Part shown: in pieces, positions 11,964 through 23,100 of the stretch | How the letters are laid out: the number at the start of each line of letters is the position of its first letter | Numbering within the stretch: position 1 is the first letter of the stretch | Origin: Nannizziopsis barbatae | Taxonomy: Eukaryota > Ascomycota > Eurotiomycetes > Onygenales > Nannizziopsiaceae | Direction: 5' to 3' | NCBI GenBank assembly: GCA_014964245.1 | Contig: JACVYH010000003.1 | Span: forward strand, 2,480,001 to 2,544,000 | Length of the DNA stretch: 64,000 bases | Notes under the pieces: generated by a model | Told to the model about the DNA's origin: nothing | The model's input: the letters and a program-made list of their open reading frames with translations, nothing else | Databases searched by the model: none | Program-made: the position numbers and the translations under genes

Positions 11964-14900
11964 ATGGGTAAGGACGATAGGGAGATATTGCCTGACGTGT
12001 ATGTGCCGCTCTTCCGCTCATCGACAAGCGTGTAATCCAGGTTTCTCTAGAGCTTTACTTACTCTAATGTAGGGCAAAACCCTCTCACTATGTTATTTCT
12101 CTTCACAACCTTCAGCTTGGTGGTTCCTGGGGTTACAATGGAACCGTGAAGATCGATATCAAAGTAACTCGTCCCACCACCGAAATTGTGCTCAATGCCA
12201 AAGCTCTTGACGTTCAAACTGCCAAAGTAACATCCAAAGATGGTAAGCTTTCCTCCGAGCACGCATTGGACCGCGTTGCCGAACAGACGTCTCATAAATG
12301 CCGATTGCAGGTTCCAAATCCGTTTCCAGCTCCGAAATTTCCTATGACAAGGTCTCGGAACGTGCCATTGTTAAATTCTCGGAGGAGATTAAAGAAGGAG
12401 ATTATATCTTTGAACTTGATTTTACCGGAACTATTAACAATCACATGGCCGGTTTTGCTAGAGCCAAGTACCAATGCTCGGAAACGCCTGCACCTGGCAC
12501 TCCCAAGGAGGGTGATGACTACTACATGATGAGCACTCAATTCGAGGCTTGCGATGCTCGCCAAGCTTTCCCTTGTTTTGACGAACCCAACCTGAAGGCA
12601 ACTTTTGATTTCGAAGTCGAAATTCCTAAGGATTTGGTTGCCCTCAGCAACATGCCTGTTAAGAACACGCGCGAAGGGAGCAAACCGGACCTCAAGTTCG
12701 TCTCATTTGATACGACTCCGATTATGAGCACATATGTGAGTACATATTGCATCTTTTTCAAACTAATTCTGACTAAACTGTGTAGCTCCTTGCCTGGGCA
12801 GTTGGCGATTTCGAGTACGTCGAGGCCCACACCGGACGAAAGTATAACGGTTCTCCAATCCCAGTCCGTGTCTACACGACCAAAGGTCTCAAAGAGCAAG
12901 CCCGCTTTGCTCTTGAATGCGCGCATAAGACAGTGGACTATTTCTCCGAAGTTTTTGATATCGATTATCCTTTGCCCAAATCCGACTTACTCGCCGTCCA
13001 CGAATTTGTAAGATGCTGAAACTAGTCACAATAACCATAATGCTAATTATCATGACTCTAGGCTATGGGTGCTATGGAAAACTGGGGTCTCGTTACCTAC
13101 CGCACAACGGCAGTCCTTTTCGAAGAGGGTAAATCCGATGACAGATTTAAGACCCGTGTTGCATACGTTGTTGCACATGGTGCGGTTGCCAAAAAATACC
13201 CTCCACTGTTGTGAAAGTCACTAACTAGCAATACAGAGCTCGCTCATCAATGGTTTGGAAATCTTGTTACAATGGACTGGTGGAGTGAACTCTGGCTCAA
13301 TGAGGGTTTCGCAACATGGGTCGGCTGGCTTGCTGTGGATCATTTTTATCCTGGTCAGTATTTTTCCCGGCAGTCGCTGCTAAAATCAATGCTGACTGAA
13401 CTTTATAGAGTGGGATGTTTGGTCGCGCTTTGTTGTAAGGAATGCTAGAGGTACTTTTATTGTTCAGAGGAGGTTGACAAGAGTGATAGGCTGAAGCAGT
13501 CCAACAAGCGTCGCAACTCGACGCTCTAAGAGCATCTCACGCTATTGAAGTTCCGGTGAAAAATGCCCTCGAAGTTGATCAGATCTTTGATCATATCAGC
13601 TACCTCAAAGGTAGTTCCGTCATTCGAATGCTCAGCAACCACCTGGGCCAAGATACATTTTTACGCGGCGTTTCCAACTATTTAAAAGCCCATGCTTACG
13701 GTACACTTTGTCATTCTCAAACTCTTCGAATGTCCTCATGTCTGACCGCTCAACAGGTAACGCAACGACAAGTGATCTCTGGTCCGCCCTTAGTGAGGCG
13801 TCTGGGAAGGATGTGACAACCTTCATGGTCAGAGGCCCATATGTGGTTTTCGTGTAGTGTTGAGTGCTGACAAGTTTTATAGGACCCGTGGATTCGAAAA
13901 ATTGGTTTCCCGTTGGTTACTGTAACCGAGGAACCGGGACAGGTCAGCGTTGGCCAAAAGCGGTTCCTTGCTACCGGCGATGTGAAGCCGGAGGAGGACG
14001 AGACAGTTTGGTGGATTCCTCTTGGAATCAAATCTGGGCCAGAGGCAAAGGAAGCTGAGGCACGTAATTTAACGACAAAATCGGATGTCATCCAAGACAT
14101 AGGCGAAGGTTTCTACAAGCTCAACAAAGATCAGTGCGGGTTCTATCGAACGAATTACCCTACGGACCGTTTGACGAAACTTGGAAACGATCGCAACCTT
14201 TTGAGCACTGAAGACAAGATTGGGCTTATTGGTGATGCGTCCGCATTGGCCGTCTCTGGCGAGGGCACCACAGCTGCTGCTTTGGCTTTAATGGAGAATT
14301 TCCAGGATGAACAAAACTATCTGTAAGTATGCACTACCCCTTTTACAGGAAGGTTGCTGACGAAAACATAGGGTCTGGATGCAGCTCGTGACATCCCTCG
14401 GCCACATCAGGTCGGTTTTCGCAGCCAACGAAGAACTTTCCGCTGGCTTGAAAACCTTCATTCGCAAACTCGTAACACCAGCTGTTGAAAAAATCGGCTG
14501 GGAGTTTAAATCCGATGAAGATTACCTGACTGGTCAGCTTCGCCAGTTGCTTGTCGCCGCAGCCGGCCATTCCGGACACGAAGGGTATGGCTTCAGTTAT
14601 TGTGATAATTTTCGTGCCATAGACTGACCATTTGGGGATAGAACGATCGCTGAAGCTAAACGAAGATTCAAGGCCTGGGCTTCAGGAGAGAAAAACACAA
14701 TTCACACCAATCTTCGAAGTGCCATTTTCGGAATCAACGTTTCCGAAGGCGGCGAAGAGGAATATAACACGGTCAAAGAGGAGTTCTTCAAAACAGATTC
14801 AGTTGACGGCAAAGAGATTTGCGTTGGTTCTCTTGCACGCACTAAAAATCCTAGCATTATCAGTGCATATTTCGACTTCCTGTTCTCCGGCAGTGTTGCC

Positions 14901-15233
14901 AACCAGGATATCCATACCGGTGGAGCAGGCCTTGCGGGAAACTCCAAAGCACGGAACGCGTACTGGGACTGGTTGAAGCAAAACTGGGACCTTGTCGAGA
15001 AGAAGCTAGGGTCAAACAAGGTCGTGTATGAGCGATTCATTCGCATGAGTTTGTCCAAATATGCGGACCATGCGATTGAACGGGATATCCAGCAGTTCTT
15101 CAAGGACAAAGATCAAGGTGGAATCGATAGAGGATTGCTCGTTGTTGCCGACACAATCCGAACAAATGCCAACTATCGCGAACGGGACGAGAAAGCAACC
15201 TTGGAATGGCTCAAGGCCCATAATTACGTATAA
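11964..15233 (+). CDS. APE2: M1-family zinc aminopeptidase (Ape2/Aap1-like), 12 exons
   Basis: Model: exons 11964-11998, 12073-12242, 12311-12735, 12786-13007, 13062-13179, 13237-13353, 13409-13450, 13500-13700, 13757-13827, 13883-14322, 14372-14584 and 14642-15233, giving 881 aa. It removes N-terminal residues from peptides using one zinc ion. The exopeptidase motif GAMEN is at 287-291. The zinc ligands are HELAH (323-327) and Glu346 in WLNEGFA, the HEXXH-X18-E arrangement. The codon for the catalytic Glu324 is split by intron 5. The ERAP1-like C-terminal helical domain runs from about residue 530 to the end. The length fits yeast Aap1 (856) and Ape2 (952 with its leader). No mitochondrial leader is seen, so the protein is probably cytosolic. 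Eleven introns, including a 42-nt exon 7, make it the most finely split gene here. Confidence 0.95.
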
Positions 15234-15680
15234 ATAATTGGAGGAGCTAAAAGTTAACAGCCAAGGTCATATCCGAACGTGGAAACATGTATACATAGGT
15301 AGTTTCATAAATTCAGAATCCAAGTCTTATACGGATCTCTTCAAGTCTGGGTGTTTAGAAAAGAGTTTGGGAAGATGGTCAAGTGACGAAAGTTGGTAAG
15401 GTGCAGGTGGAACATCACGTGGTCTGGACCGGGTCACGAGCATGGTACGCTAAGCCCCAACAGATTTAGCGCGCCCTTGAACTCAACTTGAAGGGCTGAC
15501 AACCTCAGTGGAAGTGTTCATATGTCACCCTCGACCAGAATCCTCGCAGCAGCACGCTCTTTCTCCTGCATCCAGTCATCCATTTATAAAGGTTCACTTT
15601 CTTGCCTAGAATCACTACTGCCTCCTGCCACCCCAGTCCTAGACAGCTTGGTTCGCGGCCAGTTCTGAAACACCCTCATT
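15234..15680. promoter_or_regulatory. intergenic region upstream of YPT1
   Basis: This is the 3' region of the aminopeptidase gene and promoter of YPT1. I see no coding signal. A CT-rich stretch at 15560-15640 fits a fungal promoter or leader. Confidence 0.4.
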
Positions 15681-16706
15681 ATGAATCCTGAGTGGTAGGT
15701 CATCATCTCTGAATAAATCCGTAGTGCATGCAAGGAGCTTGTCGAGCTGGCTTTCAGCTCTGCTTTAAAACTTCAGTTTCATGGAGCTAACCATTGGGAT
15801 TCTTGACAGAGTTTCTCCGCTTTTCATTCTAGCTATAACTGTATCCCTTTAACGATCTCCTGGCGGCGCGAATGCTAATTAATCAGATACGATTACCTCT
15901 TCAAACTCCTTCTCATCGGAGACTCTGGTGTTGGAAAATCGTGCTTGTTGCTTCGATTTGCGGATGATACCTACACAGAGAGCTATATTTCCACTATTGG
16001 AGTCGATTTTGTGAGTGCAAAGGATGCGGGCTAGCCTAGGCTTATGCCAAGGATTTGTGATTTAGTTGACCCTACTGACCCTTCTGACTGCAGAAAATCC
16101 GTACTATCGAGCTCGATGGCAAGACAGTGAAACTTCAGATCGTACGTTCTACTTTACTTTCCCGATCTATGCAGAAATCCTTACGAGCTTGTACTCACAC
16201 GTCATGTCATGTATAGTGGGATACTGCCGGCCAAGAACGATTCAGAACCATCACCTCATCCTACTACAGAGGAGCTCATGGTATCTGCGTCGTTTATGAT
16301 GTGACGGATATGGATTCTTTCAACAACGTCAAGCAATGGCTTCAGGAGATCGACCGTTATGCTACAGAAGGTGTGAATAAGCTTCTCGTAGGCAACAAGA
16401 GTGATATGGAGGACAAGAAAGCCGTTGAATATACAGTTGCAAAAGTAAAAAACATTCCACCCCTTTATACTGCGCACTCTGAACTTCTTATCTAACACGT
16501 TCTCATTGCAGGAATTTGCGGATAGTCTTGGCATTCCGTTCCTCGAAACTTCCGCCAAGAACGCGTCCAATGTTGAACAGGCCTTTTTGACCATGGCCAG
16601 ACAGATCAAAGAGCGCATGGGTACCGCCACAGTCAACAACAAACCCACCGTCCAGGTCGGCCAAGGTCAAGGCGTGCAATCAGGGTCTGCTGGCGGATGC
16701 TGCTAA
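15681..16706 (+). CDS. YPT1: Rab1-type small GTPase Ypt1, 5 exons
   Basis: Model: exons 15681-15691, 15887-16010, 16094-16141, 16217-16444 and 16512-16706, giving 201 aa. Ypt1/Rab1 controls ER-to-Golgi vesicle tethering and autophagy. The P-loop GDSGVGKS is at 15-22. The switch I region STIGVDF, the G3 motif WDTAGQE, G4 NKSD and G5 ETSAK are all present, and the protein ends in Cys-Cys for double geranylgeranylation. Exon 1 is only 11 nt. To obtain the conserved start MNPEYDYLFK, the weak donor GTGGTA at 15692 must be used. The better donor GTAGGT three bases later would create an immediate TGA stop. Intron 1 is 195 nt, the longest one reconstructed here. Confidence 0.97.
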
Positions 16707-18009
16707 ATTGACGATCGTTATGCCTTTTTGAGTGGGTGGGTCCCCCTTTGGTATCATTTGATTTCATGAAGGCTGGTGTCTGCGATGGGTACTTTACTAA
16801 ACGGGTTGCCGCTTGGGCTTGCTTTTCGTCGATTTACACCCATGATGACAGCTTCATGAATTTAATGTCTCGCCCGACTTTTATCTCTTGATGTCACGTA
16901 TCCATACACCTTGTCCCTTATGTCAAGACTATCTTTCACTCCTTTATTTTCCTTATTTCTGTTCTAGAATGGCTCCCCTACTTTCTTTGTATGCCTTGAT
17001 GTCAGTGTAACTTCCAAGTATTTCTTTCCTTTTATTAGCCCATCATCTTAATATCGTCAGGCTAGGCAATCACACTCAGGCTGTGACTGTTAAAGACCTG
17101 GTTCTGCAATATGCTTTCGTCTCATACCTCTTGCTTCCGTGTGCCCTTTCATATTGCTTGACCGCGGTTTTCATTATGATTCCGCGAATCAAGCATGGAT
17201 ACACTATTTTTCATTACGAATAAGATCCTTGGGCTTCGGTTTCTAATTTCTTTACTTAGAGGATCATAGACTGAAATGGCTGCCTGGTTACGTCACAATA
17301 CAGCCTGTACAGTAATACGCCCGTACTCCGTAGTGTTACTCAACATCAAGCATAACTTGATGGCTTTCAAAGACAACCGCTTTTTGGAACTGTAATCTGG
17401 AGCTTGCTGCCGTCATTTAAATGCCTTTACCGGCCGGTTTGTTAGGGCACCGAAATGGAAGTGCTCAACCACAGCGCATGTCTCAAAAGCCACAGTTCTC
17501 AGCATAAGTAATTATCACCCACACGTCGGGCCGTAGGCGATTTGACAATCACAAGTAATACTCCGTAGAGAGGTCAAAAATGCGAGTGTCTAATTATACT
17601 TCCTCTTTCTTAATAAAAATAAGAATAAAACGGGATCATTTTTGATTATTTGATTAAATCCATCTTCATGGGCATCATGCACGCGATCTACGGAACATCC
17701 CCATATCTCACGGGTAGCCGAACGTTGACTTTCGTAAATGCCGAGGCACAGCACTAATCGCGTTCATATGAAGCAGCGGCCAAACTTCAAGACCCAGATA
17801 TTACCGACACATTTTCGTGGGAATAATAAATAATCTTCACGAGCCTGCGAAGGGAAATACAGTGAACCTTACCGAAAAGCCCTTCTTTCTATCTCTCAAC
17901 TCATCCGTCACTCCGTCGCCCATTCCCTTTCGAATACCCGGACTTCTTGTCTTACGTTTCTTCTACATAATTCAATCTCTTGACCTTTTCAATTTCTTCT
18001 ATTGTGAAC
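16707..18009. other. gene-free stretch between YPT1 and the peroxisomal carrier
   Basis: This 1.3-kb stretch has no convincing reading frame. Two TACTCCGTA elements are present (17334-17342 and 17559-17567). Promoter of the carrier gene presumably lies in the right half. Confidence 0.4.
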
Positions 18010-19106
18010 ATGTCGCAGCCAAGCAAGCCCACAACCCCGAAGCCAAAGGTGGCAGCGATGGCAGCGCAACAAAGCGATAACATTGCGCATGCTCTGGCCG
18101 GAGCAGGTGGCGGAATCTTGTCCATGATTTTGACGTACGTTTCGACTTCTTCTGTCTACTATTCATGTCTTAGCTGACAGATACTCACCTACGTACAGTT
18201 ATCCTTTGATTACACTCTCCACGCGAGCTCAGGTTGAGTCTAAGCGCGCTCAGTCTTCCAGTCTCGATGCGGTCCGTCACATCATCAAGCGAGAAGGCAT
18301 CAGGGGTTTATACGCCGGCCTGGAATCTGCAGTCTTTGGCATCAGCGTCACCAACTTCGTCTACTATTACTGGTACGAATGGACTCGCGCAGCGTTCGAG
18401 AAGGCAGCCAAGAAAGCAGGAAGGGCCTCTAAAAAACTTACCACACTGGAGTCAATGATCGCCGGTGCCATTGCAGGTAGCGCTACGGTTATGATTACCA
18501 ATCCAATTTGGGTGGTGAATACTCGCATGACTGCTCGCAAGTCGGAGACTGAAGACAGTCTTCCCGGGGCTCCTGCAAAAAAGCCAAAGACAACCCTTGG
18601 CACTTTGATGGATCTCTTGAAGGAGGAGGGGCCTAAAGCCCTCTTTGCTGGAGTGTTGCCGGCCCTGATCTTGGTGATCAATCCAATCCTTCAATATACA
18701 TTCTTCGAACAGCTTAAGAATACGGTGGAAAAGAGAAGGAAAGTCACTGCTACCGATGCCTTTTTCCTTGGTGCGCTCGGAAAACTGCTTGCCACGAGCA
18801 TCACTTACCCTTACATCACGGTGAAAAGCAGAATGCATGTTGCCAGCAAGGATGGCCCAAAAGAGAGTTTAAATGGAAGTTTGAAGAAAATCATCAAGGA
18901 GGAAGGATGGGGTGGTCTGTATAAGGGTGCGTCTCCAAATCAAATCCCCCTTCTATCTCGGAAAGTGACTAATTGTACGTGTTCACTCTTTAGGCATTGG
19001 TCCCAAGGTCAGCCAGAGTGTTCTCACTGCTGCATTCCTTTTTGCATTCAAGGACGTTCTCTACGAAACCATGGTCACCGCTCGGAGACGCGCGATCAAG
19101 AAATAG
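18010..19106 (+). CDS. ANT1: peroxisomal adenine-nucleotide carrier (Ant1/PMP47-like), 3 exons
   Basis: Model: exons 18010-18134, 18199-18926 and 18994-19106, giving 321 aa. It is a mitochondrial-carrier-family protein with three repeats. The signature loops read YPLITLSTR, NPIWVVNTR and YPYITVKSR. The neutral first loop and the PIWVVNTR second loop are typical of the peroxisomal Ant1/PMP47 branch rather than mitochondrial ADP/ATP carriers. It exchanges cytosolic ATP for AMP/ADP across the peroxisomal membrane, supplying ATP for fatty-acid activation. The start codon in GAACATGTCG gives the short Ser/Lys-rich N-terminus usual for the family. Substrate assignment is from family knowledge. Another carrier of the same branch (NAD/FAD type) is less likely but not excluded. 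Confidence 0.92.
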
Positions 19107-20146
19107 GATAGGCCGGGGCAATTGTCGCTTCTCTAGCACTAGAGCTTGCTATGTCTGCGTTGAATTGCAGCTCTTCTATACCCTGTATAAATTCATTTTG
19201 CTTATAGGCTGAGCTTTCCGTCGTACCCCGCGGTACTGCAGTTTTGGATCGTTTCTTGCGCTTGGTGATGCAGATTTTGGACTTTGCAGTATTTTATATG
19301 CTCTGTGATATCTTGTAAAATGTTTCAGCTTTTTAAAGAATGTAAAATGACCATGGCATCTTCAGAGTACTATCAGACATATTGCATGAGAGAAATGGAA
19401 TATTTGACAAATTAGTTACACTGGGCCCGGCGTTAAGGGAAGCCCCTTGCGCCACCTTCACGTGCTCTACGGTGTGCTTATATAAGCCAACTGATCGCGC
19501 TAATTTGATTGGAACCTTCTTTGGAGCGCGATTCAACGTCCCGTCTGAAGGTACCTACTCTCTTGAGCACACGGTCCTCAAGTTTTGTTGGAATCTTGTG
19601 TTGGTTGCCTTTCGGCAAAAAGCTGTTTTTCACACCTGGAGTCTGATAATAAGTATGAGTATATGTCTTGTTCTTTTCTGATTTTAGTAAGGCTTCTAGA
19701 AGTTTTATGTGTTCCTCTTCGCAAATCCCCATGAAGCACTAATGAAGAAATAGGATTCACGCGTCATAATTATCCAGACACTCACTTTGGGGTCACCAAC
19801 CGCGGCATTAAGCGTATTCAATCGGAATGGGGCGTAGCAACTATTCCGGTTCCCTCTATTAGCTTTCGACGTGAAGCTTTCCACCGTACTGCTTTTCCCA
19901 AGCGTTCTTCCGTATGAATCCTGTCGTTGCAGATTGTCCGTCAAATGTCCCATCGGCGGAAGAATCATATGACAGGACAGGCTCCTAGTGAGGTGTTGGA
20001 TGGTAATAGGCCTGCATATTTTCTTCCGGTCAGGTTTCGCAAATGGAGGGCTGTGGGAACAAGCCAAAAGTGAGTGTTACAGGGCTCTACTCCGTTGCCG
20101 TACTCTGTTTATAGACAATTTCGTGTTCTCACACAGCCAGCCCTCA
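19107..20146. other. gene-free stretch upstream of the WD40 gene
   Basis: No separate gene is supported. The WD40 reading frame stays open back to 19988, but its N-terminus there (Met-Arg-Cys-Trp...) looks untranslated. Short open frames near 19380-19760 show no family features. Confidence 0.4.
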
Positions 20147-23100
20147 ATGAAAGCGAAACGACGCGGGCTTAGTCTCGGGGCTGCTTACCGAATTGCCCAA
20201 AGCGAACGGAACAAAAAGGCAGATAATATTTCACGGACTACAAAGGGAAATACACGCCCCACGAAGGATGGCCGCCCCGAGCCTTCAACCGGCTATACTT
20301 CCCCAGAGAAAGACGACCTGGACGAATCAGACCTTGACTTTGATATTCGCGCCCGGGCACTTTTGAACAAGTTCACTTCGCACGCTGGAAATCCCAGAAA
20401 CCCGCTACAGAATGGACCCGAACTAAAAGCATCTCAAACAACTTCACTCAATCCTTTGAAGCGCAAAGCCGACTCTTTATCAACAAATGCACCCAGAGAT
20501 GGGCCTCCCGAACGAGCGCCCCCTGGAGGCAGCCGCCTGTATCCCGTGGAAAATACAAAAACAAAAGTGGATAAAGCGCAACAAAAACCCAAGAGTTCGG
20601 CAAAAGATAAACTTTTGGGGGTTCGGCTTCTGGCGAAGAAACCGGTTGTATTGGATAGGCAGAAGCCAGCCAAGAAGGAATCCTTGCACTGGCCTAAGAT
20701 CGACCTTCAACCGGTGAAAAAGCAGTTCGCCAGTGAGTCATCAGTCAGGCCTCAATTGACGGTATGGGACTCGAGAAGAAAGCTTATCAGTGAAGAAATC
20801 AAGGCCATGAAGTCGGTTGATCAACCTGTGTATGACACTGGTTCAGCAATATCACAAGCGTCGAAAAGCAACGGCTCGCTTCCCCCGAAGGATTCCCCTC
20901 TCAAAATCCCCGATAAAAAGGTAACTAGCGACCCTCCGCTCGAAGTGTTCACACTTCCTTCAGTGAAGGAACCTGTTCGAGATAGAGTTGCCTGCAGAAC
21001 TCTGGATGATCTGCCAAAGAACAAGTCAGCGCTGTGTGTCTTACGGGTGCCAAAACAAAGTCTAGCACAAATAGCTACAGCGTCTCAGGCTGCTCGGAGT
21101 GATAGGCCATCTAAGCCATTTCGAGATAACTTCAGCGCCACGGCAAACGACCGGGTGGAGACTTTGCGGTCACCACTCTTGAGGCTTACATTAGTGGAAT
21201 CATCCGACAGACCAAGCACACCACCTTTGCCTGAATCTAAAGGTGTTGATAGTATTCAGGGGCGGATATCAGATACAGACCCCAAAATACCCGTCAAGCC
21301 TGGGCTTAGTAACGAAAATATGTTTACAAGGCCGGAAGAGGACAATACCAGAAACCTTAACTCCCCTCGTCAGATATCACAATTGTTCAAGCAAAATGCT
21401 CATTACAGTTCCAAGTGTTTACTGGGCAACAATACCTCTTGTCGGCGAGGTACTAGTGCCCAGCCAACAACACAACATAAACTCCCAACTTCTTCAAACA
21501 CAAAAAACCTTTCACCCTTGCTCCCTAAATGTTCCTCGAAACAACATCCCCCAAAATTTGATACACTCTCTTGTGCCATTTCTCGTGGAACCCTTCGTTG
21601 GAAAGGCCTCTCACATCTGAAACCCGAAGATTCTAATACCAAACCTACGATGCCCCCCAAGCCTAAACGTTCAGAACCTATGGCTAGGCGTTCGACGCGT
21701 AATAAAGCTCCCATTTCGAACTACTACGCTACTCCGGCGGGATTTCACTCTCGCGCTACGGACGATTACAGAACCGAAGACGAATCAATCCCAATATCTG
21801 ACTCGACACCCGAACCAACAAGTCCAGCCAACAAGGTGGCTCCAATAATAAAAAACAGTCCTCGAGTGATCTACCAGTCTAAATACCTCCATGTGACTCA
21901 AGAGCCTTTAAATACCGAGACGCCGTTTTCCATCGCTCACAATCTTCCCTATATCGACCATCAGCGTCGGAGTAACTTGAGGAAATTCAAAGCGGGGGAG
22001 GTTATACATGTTGATCTGGGCCTCAATGAAATCAAGGCCATCTACGCGTTTTTAGGAGGAGATGCATCTGATTTTTTGAATTCCGATGCCCCGATTCAAT
22101 CCCTCATTTCTCGGGTCGCAGTAAGGTACCGTCGTCAGGGAGGAGATTTGACCACACTCGCTCGGCAAATACATTATTTACACTTACTCAACTGTCAATT
22201 GCAACGGCAAGAACAAAGCATCGATACTTTTCTCTTCGGTATCAAAGGTTGCACGGGAAATATGGACTTTGACTGCGAAAAGCTGAAAACAATCTCTCAA
22301 TGTCTAAAAGAAATTTTTCAAGTGCACGATGACTTCCATGGTGAGGCTATTCATGTTCTATGGAATATTCTTGACAGTCTTAAAGATGACTGGATTTCGA
22401 AATTGGCTGTAAAATGTCAACAGGCAGGCCAGCTCCAGCTTCGGGACAGGGTTTCTATACGGCGATTTTTCAAAGATGCTATATCTGAGACACTTAATGT
22501 ATCTCCTTGCCTCCTTCGTGTCGTTTCCGGTACTTCTAATTGCCATCTTTCTCATGATGCGAATGCTTCGGTATCGACTTCAACCCTTTTGAGAGCCCGG
22601 GAGCTAGGCTACCCAAGACACCGAAATCGTATTGGGATTGACCGCTGTTTAAATGAGAAGCAAGCTTGGGGTCATTGGAAATCATGGACCGGTGCCTCTG
22701 GGGACATTTTAACATTGGCATGGTCACCCGATGGTACTTGTTTTGCTGCAGGTGCTGCAGCTCATACCGACCCACACAGCATGCAGTATAACAGAAATAA
22801 TAACCTCCTGCTTGGTGACCTTACGGTCAATCAACTTAAAGAGCTGCCTGACCATCGAATCAATAGACCAATTGAAGAATCCGGCCCAAATGCGCAAGGT
22901 ACATATATCATGGTCGATCCTAATCTCTACATGACTGTTACAGCTCTGCATTGGACCAGCTCTGACAAGCTCTACTCGGCTAGCTTTGATTCTACCGTGA
23001 AAGTTTGGGATGTCTCGAGTCAAAGTGGTGCTCGGTGCACTAAGACACTTCAGCATCCAGGCAGAGTACAGCAAATGGCTGTGTCACATTTCAATGAGCA

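Noticed and set aside
11348..12035. Long plus-strand frames reading poly-Ser, poly-Phe and poly-Leu, and minus-strand poly-Glu/poly-Arg frames
   Set aside because: They are read-through of the TTC microsatellite in the promoter. Flanking sequence has no protein features and the real aminopeptidase start is at 11964.
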